A model generated the notes under the pieces. It saw nothing but the letters and a program-made list of their open reading frames with translations, did no database searches and was not told where the DNA came from. DNA of 27,969 nt, from assembly GCA_000787465.1 (NCBI GenBank), contig JSYX01000036.1:1-27969 (forward strand), given 5' to 3'. A program made the position numbers and the translations under genes. Each line of letters starts with the position of its first letter. Position 1 is the stretch's first letter. This document shows positions 1 through 10,707 of this stretch, piece by piece. The stretch is from Thermomucor indicae-seudaticae. Its lineage: Eukaryota; Mucoromycota; Mucoromycetes; Mucorales; Lichtheimiaceae.

Positions 1-223
1 ATTTCGAGTGACGCAAATGTTCGATCAATAAACAGTATGCAGGATGTTGCGTCTTTGCCTCTGTCACATAGTATTAGCCCAGTTGTCAAGGTGATAGATA
101 TGTCTCTCTTCGACCAGTTCTGCGCAGAGGTTCTTAGCTGTAGCGGGCTGGCCAGACAAGTTCCAGGAAAGACGATCTCTCTAGCAGCCATTAAGACTCC
201 ATTGTCGATTTATTTTTTGGGCC

Positions 224-451
224 TCAATTCAATTCCATACGAATGGCCTTCTCAGAGATTCCAAGGCTGATGCCAGTGACCTTTGAAAGTAGCTCGCGGG
301 GCGAGAGCTCTTCATTCGCATTGCACGCAACCTTAGGCTTGCGCAAGTACCTCTGCACATTCATGAGGATAGCGTATCCGTTTTGTGTAACAGGTGTTCG
401 TTTGCGTCTATAAGGTGCTTTGGTCATCTTGAAGGGAATATGGTTAAACAA
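224..451 (-). pseudogene. Possible transposase N-terminal fragment
   Basis: A 75-codon minus-strand frame with a basic start (KAPYRRKRTPVTQNGYAILM) and a later stretch reading LSPRELLSKVTGISLGISEK. The spacing of a basic arm, an 'ILMNVQRYL' helix and a 'K-V-T-G-I-S' helix-turn-helix-like segment recalls the DNA-binding N terminus of IS630/Tc1-type transposases, which are abundant in early-diverging fungi. The frame stops just after this region and I see no DDE catalytic domain before the window edge. An intron (GT near 231) joining to an open minus frame that runs to position 1 is conceivable but unproven. Family assignment rests on impression only; it could equally be a chance ORF. Confidence 0.3.
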
Positions 452-799
452 AGAGACGCGTCAAGCCTCGAGGAGTGTATTTTATTATGACGTCTAGAGG
501 TGTTGACTAATGAGAATTGTTATGAGCTTTTGAGGCACCTCTGAATCAGCGAGATCTACTGTCGAATGGTCATTTGTTATAAATGTCTATGACCTCAAAC
601 CTGAGAGAAGATGGATGAAGGCTCACAAACGGGACTAATCCGATTGGCAGGTTAAGAAACTATTCGACATTCTTATTTGCTCAGATCAGATACTTTAAGC
701 CCGCCCTTTATTGGTCAATCAACAACTGTACTGACTTCGAATTTCAGACATCCGATACCGCAGAACGGGAATCAGAACCTCTGTCTCTTTGATTGCACC
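452..799. promoter_or_regulatory. Upstream region of the ECD-like gene
   Basis: No coding region is supportable here. The ECD reading frame stays open upstream of 800 back to about 677 but has no ATG there, so this stretch is treated as leader and promoter. A TATA-like TTATAAATG lies near 577-585, more than 200 bp before the chosen start codon; its function is not shown. Confidence 0.35.
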
Positions 800-2953
800 A
801 TGACGACGCTGCGAGATGTCTTTCAAGGAGCAGCTTCGCAAGAAACAAACTATGTCCAATATTCGATATTTTTGCCATCGAAATCCGACGACAAAGAGAT
901 CATTCGGTCTTTACAAGATCATCTTGCCAAGATTCACTCTATTGTTCAACCGATCGTGAATGACTATATATGGCAAAAGGATCGCTTCGCGCTTTCCATT
1001 GCGCGCGAACAATCGAATGGTAAGGTGGCCAGCAGAATTAGTGAATTTTTCTTTTTGGCCTTACCGATTATTGTGTAGATCCGCCTTATCCTTTTCTACA
1101 CGGCGTGACGCGATTCGGCGACTGCATTAACGATGAGTGGTTTGTAATTTATCTCCTGTATCAGATATCGATTAGCCTACCGGACGCCGTTATTACAGTT
1201 TCGGACAACGATGGCGAGGTACTTTTGATCGAAGCAGCCATGGAACTTCCGTCGTGGCTCGATCCGTCGAATAGTCAGAATCGGGTCTACCTTTACAAAG
1301 GCGAAGTTCACATTATACCGTTGGCGAGCAGTCCAGCTGATATTTTACAGATGCCGGAAGGGAGCAGTACGACCTTGCGTCGTGAACGGGCTATCGATAT
1401 GATTCGTCACCCACCCGGTTTTGTAAAGACTGTGGCGGGACCCGGGATTCAGAAAGCCATCAACGACCGCATTGCATGTTACCCAAAGGCAGCTCAAGAT
1501 GAAACACATCGAGCTCGATGTCTTTTGCCGAAGCATGCCGCGTATGTGGTGCTCCGGGAACCTCAGCTATTGCCACTTGCGGTCGAAGCCTTCTATCTGC
1601 GAGATCCTGTCTCGCTCAAGGCGTGTGCAGCCATGCGCAAGTTTTCACCTGTCGCAAACGTCGAAGCGACTGTGCGGTTCACCAAGACAACGTATGCCCA
1701 GCTTGTCAGCCAGAAATTTTACGCGCCCAAACCGTTTCGCTTGCCTCCAGTTTCTAGAAAGAAGGAATATCAGATTGCCGAGCTTGGAATGAAATTGGCT
1801 TGTGGTCTGGAGATGCTGTACAATGACGACCAGTGCCAGGAACGCGTTGATAGCTCAATTGATCCGGAGCAGTATATGTTTGACAAAGATCCAAAGTACA
1901 AGGATTATATCACGAGGCTGTTACGATTGGGTTATTTCCGGGGGGAACGACCTGGATCAAGGCTTTATCGCGAACTTGAACATCAGGCAAAGGTTCAGTA
2001 TCTGCGACAGCAAAAAGAAGTGGCTGTTTCGATCTCGGATGATACTTTGGACAAGGAGGAGACCCTATTGATGAGTGGCTACGTGTTTGGAAGTCTGAGT
2101 CCTCGACAAAAGATAGACGCTCTCTTGGCAGAATACACCGAAGAGGGCCTGCAAGAACTATTGAATTCAAACCAGGGTGCTGAAGATAGTGATGAATGGA
2201 TGAACGTTGACCCGCAGCAACTTGAGGAGTTACTAATGCAGCGAATGGGACAAATGAATAATAAGATGATGCAAGACATGGCTAAGGATATCTTTGGGTC
2301 GGACGACGCTGGTGGCCAAGAGCCAGCTGTAGACCTCGAAAAGATCATGTCGAACTTTGAGCAGTTTGTGGAGGGTAGCAAAAGTGGCATTGAGGGTGTG
2401 GAGTTCCCTGGGTAAGTCCAAGTAAAACGCAAAGAATGACGTGTTTCTGAGACACGAGTATTAGGGAAAGTAACGATACGGATGAAGATGATAGTGACGA
2501 AGGTGAAGAAGATGAAGATGCTGATATCTCTTTCGACACGGAGCGGTTTATGAGCATTCTGGATGAGACATTAGGTACGATCTGGCAAAATGTTTTTGTG
2601 GATAGGAAAATACTGACAGAAAGTTGCTAGAAGGTGGCTATGATCGTCCGAAAGATGCTGAGCGTAATCCAGCGACAGTGTCCGAGAAACCTGCAAACGA
2701 ACTTTCTGAATTTATGCGACAGATGGATCAAGAAGTCTATTCTCATGAAAAAGTCAGTGGTTCCTTCACCAAACACGGTGACTCTGCAGAGGAAGACAAG
2801 ACGGCGCCAGTCGACATCGAGCTCAATCTGGTGAAGAACGTTTTAGAGAGTTATAAGAGTCAGCAAGGTCTTCCTGGACCTGTGGGCAACATCTTGGGAC
2901 AGTTTGGTATTGTCTTACCAGCCGATGCAGACGACGAGAACGACAAATCATAA
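800..2953 (+). CDS. ECD: Ecdysoneless (ECD/SGT1 family) protein
   Basis: Four exons, 800-1019, 1079-2411, 2465-2574 and 2631-2953, joined in phase, give 661 aa. The human homologue (644 aa) binds the spliceosomal protein PRPF8 and the R2TP chaperone complex; it was first cloned as a suppressor of yeast gcr2. Family landmarks are in order: YSIFLPS near the N terminus; GVTRFGDCINDEWFVIYLL, spanning intron 1's downstream side; DNDGEVLLIEAA; LPSWLDPSNSQNRVYLYKGE; a central AFYLRDPVSLKAC; an acidic stretch (residues ~520-550) carried largely by exon 3; and the closing block PVDIELNLVKNVLESYKSQQ followed by GPVGNILGQFG. Introns are 59, 53 and 56 nt with GTAAGG, GTAAGT and GTACGA donors. The ATG at 800 is the first in frame and places the conserved 'YSIFLPS' strand where the family has it. 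Very likely intact. Confidence 0.93.
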
Positions 2954-3128
2954 CATCCTGTAAATATACCCTCATCCGACATTGTAAGAAAAAAATGTAA
3001 TTGAAATATTATTTAAGCAGAAAACTAGAAGTAAATACATTAAACTGCTTAATGCGTAGGGAAAGGAAAAGTACAAGATAGACGATGGAAAAAAGGAATG
3101 AAACGTTCTCGATCTTTATACAGTCCGG

Positions 3129-5393
3129 CTATTCTGCCGCCGAAAGCATCGTGCGTTGTTTTTGCCGCCGTTCTCTTTCAGCCTGCTTCTTCTTTTTCTC
3201 AATGATGCGAAGTAAGTCACCGTCATCGCTGGAATCGTCGTCGTCAGAATCACTCAATTCGACTGCTGCTGCTTGCTTTTTATCAGGTTCACCATCGGTA
3301 ATGTCATCAGAGTAACTTCTGCTCGGCATCCGAGAACTGGGAGACGCAGGGGTAGTGATATTTGTTGATGTTGTGGAGGTGCTCAAGGGTCCGCGGTAAT
3401 AACGAGAAGTGGATGATGATGTGGACGTACTCGGGATGGGCTGAAGAACGTGAGTTGGCACGTCGTTAAGAGCACTCTGAGGTAGCGGAATGGATTGGTA
3501 GTCCAGGGATGTTACTCGAGCATGGTTGCCAGCTTTAGAGTAATGCGGGTGTACCAGGGGTTGTGGTGAAAGAGGTACATTAAAGTTATGTGTGTTTGGT
3601 GTCCGTGGTTGAGACATCGATGTGGCGTTTTCATAGTAAGACGTTCTATATGCCTGCATCTGCGGTGGTACGTCCGCCCGAGGATAAGCCTGATATGGCT
3701 GAGAAGCATTCTCTGATAATGGAGGATTCGCCAATAGATCTATAGCCGATGCTGAACGAATGAGGTATGCTTGGTTCCCAGCTGTGACGAGTCCATGATT
3801 GGGATAAGAATAAGCATCCGGTGCTGATGGATTTGTTCCGGCTAACGTGGTTCGAGAGAGCGTTGGCGAGTGCTCCCAGGAACGACTGGATCGCCACGAA
3901 GTCGCAGAACCATGCGACTTATGCGATGACCGAGACGCGTTGGAGTCGGAACGTACAACTCCATTGGTGCCTGGAGTTATATTGCGTAAAGTAAGTGTTG
4001 TGGTTGACACTGATCCAACAGATAACATGGAACTTGACAGGTTTCGTTGGTGGTGTGGCTGGTGAGTAGTGCTAAGTGAAGTGTGTCGGGAATGGCTGGA
4101 TGCATCATTGTCATATCGAGGTTCACTACCGTATCCGTCATCTTCATCATCACTCAGCATAAGATCACCCATTGTTTCCAAAAGCTCGCTCTCGTCGTCG
4201 TCATCAATCGGGATATCTGCTCGTGGCCAGGTGCCGATGACAATCGGCATTTCTAACACTTGAGATTCGGATAAGGATTTCTTCTTGTTTAGAAATGCAC
4301 GAATCCGTATTTTGTAATAAATGTGGATAATCTTGTCTTTATACGAAATCGTAGGAGGCGTCGATGTTGGTATCAAAAGCTGCGATTTTAGAGCTTGGGA
4401 GAAATTGTACGGACCAATAATGTTAATATCATGCTCCATGGTTTTTAAAACATCCTCTTTAGCCACCGTGTTTCTAGCGAAAATCCCCGTTTAAAATGCA
4501 TCGACCACCATGGCTCTCTGATCAAGGGAGAGCTCACCTGTTTGTGCGGATATCAACTGCCCTGACCAGCTCGACTTTAATTGCGTTTTTCCGAGTGAAT
4601 GCTTCTTGATGTTGGAGTACAATGTTGAGTGGAACAATGTCGCCTGAACTTGCAGTTTAAGCAAAAAAAAACGTATATATATTGCCTCAAGCGGAAAAAA
4701 AAGTTCCTCACCTCTAGTAAAACCGAAGCGTGGCATAGAGACCTTGAGCTGACATTGTTTGCTCTGTTTCTTTGAGCTATCGGCCAGAAAATAGATCAGT
4801 TGTTCCTGGGGTTTAGAGAGTCGCGACGAAGTGATATCGACAAATTCCAATATTGGAACAGTGTACTCAGCCTTGGCACACAAGGATTCAGGGACCATCG
4901 GACGGTCATGGATAGCGACGAGCGAGTACCGTATGCGCGCTTTTAGCTTCCCAAACTGATCCAAGGAGAAGAATAACGTCAGTACTGCTAGTATTTAATT
5001 ATTATGACCGGATCTGGAGTACCTCCATGCTACTCGGGAGATCATCTGGTACCACAAAATGGAAGGGGAAAGAATGCTGTTTGGCCTCCAAAACGTGAGT
5101 CTTTGCTGTTGTGCTGTCAGAAACCGGCAAGGTCTCGGTTTGCTGAAACAAAGTAATCGTTTCTTTATCCTTTATCGCAAGGGAAACTTCTCCGGTAAAC
5201 TTGAGTCGAATGTGGTTTGTCTTGGTGGGGCTTTTAGGGTGCACAATGACAAGGCCTTTTACGATCGCACCATTAGGCTCGTTGATACAGCATAGGTTGC
5301 GCAAATACCTTTAATGGTCTCTCCGGGAAAGTAGAATTTCTCTTCATTCAGACGAATGTCGATCGTTTTGTTGGATTTTGTGCGATGCCTCAT
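3129..5393 (-). CDS. Alpha-arrestin (arrestin-domain trafficking adaptor)
   Basis: Five minus-strand exons, 5393-5309, 5255-5023, 4955-4712, 4643-4538 and 4473-3129, join in phase to 670 aa; introns are 53, 67, 68 and 64 nt. Residues ~8-170 form the arrestin N fold: IDIRLNEEKFYFPGETIKG, then a beta strand IRLKFTGEVSL and FPFHFVVPDDLPSSME followed by ARIRYSLVAI. Residues ~180-330 form the arrestin C fold, with SMPRFGFTRGDIVPLNIVLQ crossing intron 3, VELVRAVDIRTN, and a closing VLEMPIVIGTWP. The rest (~340 aa) is a Ser/Thr/Pro-rich, probably disordered tail ending in an acidic run and a basic helix (EKKKKQAERERRQKQR). Alpha-arrestins recruit Rsp5/Nedd4-type ubiquitin ligases to plasma-membrane transporters; Rim8/PalF is another branch. 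I cannot place this copy within the ART/Rod1/Rim8 groups. No PPxY or LPxY motif is visible. The start ATG has an in-frame TAG four codons upstream. Confidence 0.88.
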
Positions 5394-6566
5394 GCGGGCA
5401 AACTAGAGTGAGCGAGATTCAGGAGAGAGAGAGCGCACACCATAATAATGCGCTTGCGGCTTTTCAAAATTGTCCTCATTGGGTCGCACCCTCATTGTTA
5501 TCCAGATTTGCGCGTCGTTGTGATTCTGCGTTATTTACTGGCGCAAACTTGGGTTTTCATCAACGCAAAGGTGCGTTACTTGTGTCCTTTTTTACAGAGG
5601 AGTCCTCCACCGAGTGTCTTTGGCAAGCTGATATTTAGCTTCGCGATGACTGGTTTGGGGGGGTCAAAATGATAAAGAGAACTTTCTGGAACTGTACCCG
5701 TTTTCTTGGCGTATGGGCAGTTACCGTTGTACACACTTCCCACCGCTTTCTTGGAAATTTGGAAAGAAAGTCAAGCGTTTCTTTGACTTGTTTGTTACTG
5801 TTCGTACTACTGTATCTTCTTCAACTAGTGTCCTGCAACGCGGATGCTGTCTTGAGAGCTATAAGATACATTCAATGAAAGCGATTCATTTCTTGACACA
5901 GGGACCATGTTTTAGCACGGTAGCACGCTTGATAAGCAAACCACTTTTTTTTTTCGCAAGCCCCTGGAATTCAATAAATGTGACAGCTTTATCCATTATT
6001 TTATTGGTTAATCCCCCACCTGCTGTCAAAATTTTTCGGGCAGCTGTTGAGTGCAAAAGCAATGATACGATAAAAACATAGTTTGCCATCGGGTACCCGA
6101 TAAAACGTCTGCATGCATGATAAGTAACCCACGCAACGGTATCAATTAGATGAGCTGTGGGAATGGCCGCATCAAGAATATGTTGACTAACGAACGCTAT
6201 TTTTAATCTCAATGGCCCTCGAGATTGACCGGGAGTGACTCCGTCTGCTTCCACGGATTCAAAGGAGAGCATTTTTCCTGCACATCATATGCGGGGGTCC
6301 CCGGGTCGTTCAGTTAAGATGCTCATGCATGCCTCAAATTAAGATCTCCCTAGTGCCCCCTAAAAAACAGAAGTCACATAAAATAAGGGGTGTGAAAAAG
6401 TTATAAAAAGATCGAATTTCCCAAGGTCCGCACATTCATATTATCTTCACAATCTTCACTCTTACTCTACTCTGTTCTTTTCGATTCATCCACACGAACC
6501 TTGACTTCCCTCTCCAACTATATCCACATACGGGGCGACGAACTATCGGACAATACGGCTCTTTCT
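5394..6566. other. Intergenic region 5' of the arrestin gene
   Basis: Upstream side of the arrestin gene. GA-rich sequence at 5425-5435 becomes CT-rich on the gene's strand, as in leaders of other genes here. Apart from one orphan minus-strand ORF (separate entry) nothing is recognisable. Around 6395-6410 is TTATAAAAAG followed by a pyrimidine-rich stretch (6440-6490), which resembles a TATA box plus transcription start on the plus strand, yet the only ORF behind it is 34 codons (6567-6671). Confidence 0.4.
5886..6272 (-). CDS. Orphan ORF, 128 aa, hypothetical
   Basis: ATG to stop on the minus strand, 128 codons, which is long for non-coding DNA of this composition. The middle is hydrophobic (YPMANYVFIVSLLLHSTAAR) and could be one membrane-spanning segment; the C terminus is basic. 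I recognise no family, and no splice-linked neighbour was found. It may be a real small protein, a decayed mobile-element fragment, or chance; the flanking repeat cluster makes decay plausible. Confidence 0.25.
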   Translation of the reverse strand: MLSFESVEADGVTPGQSRGPLRLKIAFVSQHILDAAIPTAHLIDTVAWVTYHACRRFIGYPMANYVFIVSLLLHSTAARKILTAGGGLTNKIMDKAVTFIEFQGLAKKKSGLLIKRATVLKHGPCVKK

Positions 6567-6585
6567 ATGAGTATCTCTTCCTTGT

Positions 6586-7265
6586 TCTCAAGACTGTCCA
6601 CCAAAATCCCATTCTGCCTGATCCATATTCGTTGGCGTTATGCACTCTCCTTCCATCCTGTACTCTGGTGATTGCCTGTTTGTTTTCTGCTTATGGTCCT
6701 GAGAATCAACCGGTTGAAGTCTTACGCATCTTGACTTGCCCGCCAAAAGTGCGCTCACTACGCGTCTTTTGACGGTCCACTTGGGGTGCGTAGGGCTTTC
6801 CAACTGGTGCCCTCCCAGTGTCCATCAAGCTTGGCGTTCTTGTTGTCAAGCCCAACCACTGGTGTTCAATTCTCCTTAATTAATGTTCATTGGCGCTACA
6901 CCTGCTCCTTTGCGTCCTGTGCTTTGGTGCCTGTCTGCTTCTCTCTGCGCTGCTTGTGACGTTACGTCATGGTCCTGGGAATTAGCCGGTTGAAGTCTTA
7001 CGTATCTGAACTTGCCCGCCAGAAGTGCGCTCACTACGCGTCTTTTGACGGTCCACTTGGGATGCGTAGGGCTTTCCAACCGATATCCTCCCAGTGTCCA
7101 CGAGCCTGTCGCTCTGTGTTCAAGACCATCCATTTATCCTCCGTTGTTCCCGGTCCACGTTGCTTGGCGGTCTATTTACTCCCTCCATCTTGTGCTCTGG
7201 AACTCAACTTTCGACACAATTTGGGGAACCGCTGATTGAAGTCTTACCGTATCTTGACTTGCTCG
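6586..7265 (-). repeat. Three-copy diverged tandem repeat, ~245-277 bp units
   Basis: Three direct units start near 6586, 6846 and 7121. Each reads, on the plus strand, CAAG...CC, then a TTGGCG-type block, then CCATCTTGTGCTCTGG-type and GGTTGAAGTCTTACG-type blocks. The best part of units 1 and 2 (6694-6824 and 6970-7100) has identical length, 131 bp, and about 90% identity by eye. Unit 3 keeps the first ~140 bp (GATTGAAGTCTTACCGTATC at 7233) and then breaks into a tRNA-like segment. In the minus orientation the tRNA-like head comes first and the repeats follow, as in a SINE with a repeated body. Minus frames of both units share the peptide ESPTHPKWTVKRRVVSALLA, probably a by-product of sequence identity. 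Confidence 0.8.
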
Positions 7266-7284
7266 TATCATGCCTTGCTCTGAA

Positions 7285-7362
7285 ACCGCCTGCCTGGTCG
7301 GAACTCGAAACCAGGGAGCTCCTGGTTGGCCGACTGACGTGATAGCCACTCTACCAAACAGG
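7285..7362 (-). mobile_element. tRNA-like Pol III promoter segment, probable SINE head
   Basis: On the minus strand TGGTAGAGTGG (7356-7346) fits the tRNA A-box consensus TRGYNNARNNG exactly, followed by CTATCAC as in a tRNA D-arm. GGTTTCGAGTTCC (7312-7300) is a B-box-like sequence with one extra T, inside a perfect 6-bp stem (CCTGGT/ACCAGG). The anticodon arm does not fold and the T loop is too long, so it is not a working tRNA gene. It sits directly before the repeat units in the same orientation, as expected of a tRNA-derived SINE; no poly-A tail or target-site duplication was identified. Confidence 0.45.
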
Positions 7363-8196
7363 TCCTCCAACGTTACGCTGCGTTTCCTTCTCTGGCTTTG
7401 CCACCGGCCGCTGTTATACAGTATCCATGACTTCAAGGTTTACCAATAAGCAGAAAGAGCCACGCACGTCTCCAAACAAGCCTTTTTGATATCAGAATGG
7501 TGTTCCTCCAATAAAGCATTCAACTTACAGTAGATCTTGCATAAATACCTCGATTCGCAACCTTCTACATAATTTCTCTATTATGTAGACCCATGCGACG
7601 CCTTGTTATCCTTCGCACTGCTGTCTATTGCAAAGTGATCTTTATCTGAAAAGTTATTTTTAACTTTGACAGCTCGTCGCTTACTGCCCAATTAAATGCC
7701 AACTTACTGATTGATCACCATAACAAGAAAAGCTTGGTTTTTCAACTCATATTATCCGCCTGGATAGTCGACAATATTTAAGAAGAGACAATTAAGCCAT
7801 AATATAGCGCCTTTACGCCTGCGATCCATTGCAAATCAAAGAGAGCAAAGCTGATGCTTGGGCAACGTAAGCTCAATATCCACGCTTTCGGTCGTCCGTA
7901 TAAACGTCGTTGGCTGTACAAGCGCGCTTCTCTCACACTTATTCCCTCTCTTTTTTTGTTTGCGGTGTAGTAAAACAGCGCTCAGCGTACAGTAATGACA
8001 TGGATGGATAGATACGTGTTCTATATTAAAGTGTTATGGATAGAAGTAAGACAATGGATAAGAAAAAGAAAACAAAAAGAAACAAAAAACAACAGGAAAG
8101 ATGATGTGTACGGGTTATAATACAAGCTCATCTGAGGAGAAAGCATGCTCTTGAATGCATCACAATAGGAACGAGGGGAATTTTTTCTCTCTTTTT
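7363..8196. other. Intergenic region, no gene seen
   Basis: No supportable coding frame. It contains an 8-bp perfect inverted repeat, CTACATAA / TTATGTAG, around 7566-7589 with an 8-base loop. The last ~200 bases are A-rich on the plus strand and correspond to the 3' flank of the SAP-domain gene on the minus strand. Confidence 0.4.
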
Positions 8197-9049
8197 TTAC
8201 CAATGTCTTGTGCTGCTTCCATCACCTGGATAACTGCTACCAAAGATGGCAGGATTGTTCGCCAAACTGGCGTCGGAAAAGAGGCCGAGATCATCCTGAT
8301 CATCAGTCTTCGGATAATGATGCGATAGTGGTGTATCTAAAGCCATATCGGTTCCTCCAAACTCATGCCCAGACAAAAGCGCCAGCAGCTCTTCTTGGTT
8401 CATTTTGTCAAACATGTCGCCACTTGGCCGGTTCACACCACCACCTTTGGATTCCCACACTATTTAGCAGGGGCATCTCAATGACAACAGACATACATGC
8501 ATACCTTGCTGCAATAATTGCTCAATAGACGGTTCCCATTCGAGCCCTTCCATATCGACCGGGACAGGTATAGATTGCTCATTGGCTTCCGTTGATGAAC
8601 GACCTTTTGGATCAACCATGTACTGATCAAATGGGTTTCGGTCATCTTCGTGATCCGGCGTTGCCAGGGCAGAAGAGGCAAATGGAGCATATGAGTTTCG
8701 TCCGTAATTCGACAGGGGGTATCCATGAGCGTCGTAAGCTCGTCCTGCACGGTTAACAGGAGCGGCGCCGTCGTTGTTATTTATGGGTGATGAAGGATAG
8801 AAACTTGTTGGCATGGAAGAAGAGTAATACCCTTGGGGCATTTTTGGCGACATTCGAGGTGAGCCAGACGTTCCGTAAGGTGCAAATCGCCGTATTTGCT
8901 GAGAGGACATGGGTGGCGAGCCAATGTGCATATTGGCAATAGAGCGGTTCAAGGAAAATGTCACAGAACTTGGGGAGCCCGGTGGTTGTGGGAATCCAGA
9001 AGAATTCGTCGGTACGGATGATGGAGATAGCGGAGGATGTTGCTGTTGC

Positions 9050-9086
<37 letters not shown>

Positions 9087-10707
9087 GCTCAGGAATAGGT
9101 ATGTGAAAGGAACCATGAAATGACTTTGGTCGACCAGAATCCAGTGACACGGGCTGAGAAAAGTTACGCTGTACTTGTCCACTGCGAATGGCTTTGACTA
9201 AATCGCGCTCCTCCTGCAATCGTTGCAATAAGACCGCTTTTTTACCGGTTGCTGGTCTACCTCGCTGGCGTAACATTTCTTTCAGCTCGGAAACGGTGAT
9301 ATCATCAAAATCGACCTTTTCAAGCTGGTCATCCAATTTCCGTTGCCGCTGTTCAGCATCAAAGGGAGTTGAAGCGTTCGGCCGCTGTACGCGCTGAATC
9401 TGAATCGGCATTGTCCGTGAAGGAAAAGAAGTAGCTTGTGCAGCCGGCGCATTCCGCGGTGTAGCAACAGATTTACCAGAACTTGTTGCATTGGTTCGGC
9501 CAGCCACGCGCCCTATGCGGATGGCTCCGCTCGACGCCGAATTACGCTCTACCGTCAAAGACGTTGAGTGTCTCCGTTCTATATTACTTGTAGCACCGGC
9601 AGAGCTGGTAGGCAAAGAAGAAGGTCCAAATAAAGTATCTGCAAATGACTGTGCAAAACCGTTATTGCTGGAGACGCCGGAATAGGATGTCGACATGACA
9701 GAAGTTGTTGAAACGCTCGCTTGCTGCTTCTGTGTTCTCGGGTTTGGTTTCCGAGTGTAGTTCACTCTAAATCGAGCCTGTAGCTCGTTAAACCGGCGCT
9801 GATGATCGATCTCAGTAGGTACTGAGGACGAAGTGGTCTTGGAAGATGATGCACCCTTGCCAGAAATCGGAATAGGATTAGCGCGGCTCAGCCTGCTGGA
9901 TCCGGAGACGCCGGAATGAGACCGACGGTTTGTTTCCTTCTTGGATTGAACTTTTCCTGCGCTAGGAGCCTTGTGCGAAGTCACAGGTTGTGCACGTGAA
10001 GGAGGCTGTGCTAGGTGGTTTCCTGACAGGCTGTCAAGTGACTTGGAGATCTGTCGGTCCGGAGGATGCTTCAGGCGATATTCTGACAAGCTGTCAAGTG
10101 ATGTCGATGCTTGCTCGTTAGCCTGACTTGGGTTCACGCCTGTTGTTGGTTCAAGCATGGCAGATCGGATCGATGCCGAAATGTCCGACTCTTCACTCTT
10201 TTTCTCTCTGTCCAACTCTTGCTTCCGGATCTCCTTTCTCTTTTCATGCTCTTGCAATAGTTGCTGCTGTAAGACAAACGTCGGGTCTGATAGTAAAATC
10301 GCCTGTTCTTGGTCAGCCATTGTAGGAAGCGGATCCGCACTTTGCTGTCCAACTTTTGTTGTCTCTGAACCCGGCAGTGAATGACGCTGCTCGGACTCTT
10401 GTTTAACAGGGAGGATTCCTGCTTGGTCTGAGACATTGCTAAACGTCTTGTCCAATTCTTGCAATCCGGACGAAACGTCGTAAGCATCACTAACTAAGGC
10501 TGTGTCGAGAGAATAATTATGCATGCTGCCGAAATCCAAGTATGATGCTAATGGGTCGTCCAATTGAGACCAGCCTTGATTTTGCTGAAGCATTGAATCG
10601 AGCGAATGACTCAATGGTGACGTTATGTCATTGTCTCTGCCTGCTACTTGCGTCGTGCTGTTGCCGTCGTTACCGGTATCATTGTCCTGGACGTTGTAAT
10701 AGTACAT
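8197..10707 (-). CDS. SAP-domain, glutamine-rich putative nuclear regulator
   Basis: Two minus-strand exons, 10707-8505 and 8459-8197, with a 45-nt intron (GTATGC...CTGCTAA..TAG), give 821 aa. The one recognisable domain is a SAP motif at residues ~465-505 (DDITVSELKEMLRQRGRPAT followed by GKKAVLLQRLQEE), a helix-turn-helix-like fold that binds AT-rich DNA in chromatin and RNA-processing proteins. Elsewhere the chain is low-complexity: a charged helix rich in E/K (EHEKRKEIRKQELDREKK) near residue 155, a duplicated SLDSLS module near 205-230, Ser-rich stretches, about 18 consecutive Gln at ~540-557, and an acidic/hydrophobic C terminus (QEELLALLSGHEF) that could act as an activation segment. 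A DNA-binding transcription or chromatin regulator is inferred; I do not recognise an orthologue. The ATG has an A-rich context and is the first in frame. Confidence 0.82.
9037..9088. repeat. CAA/CAG (polyQ) microsatellite in the SAP-domain gene
   Basis: A near-pure trinucleotide run, TTG/TGC on the plus strand, encoding about 18 glutamines on the minus strand. Mostly CAA with CAG-type interruptions at one end. Length polymorphism is expected. Confidence 0.9.

Noticed and set aside
677..799. 41-codon N-terminal extension of the ECD-like frame
   Set aside because: The extension has no ATG start; it begins from TTG, and the family's first conserved strand lies just after the ATG at 800.
6588..7133. 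Protein family shared by two minus-strand ORFs in the repeat cluster
   Set aside because: The shared peptide mirrors DNA identity of the repeat; third-copy frame is broken and ends differ, so coding is not supported.
8909..9106. Poly-Cys ORF on the plus strand and poly-Asn ORF on the minus
   Set aside because: Shadow frames of the CAA/CAG run in the SAP-domain gene.
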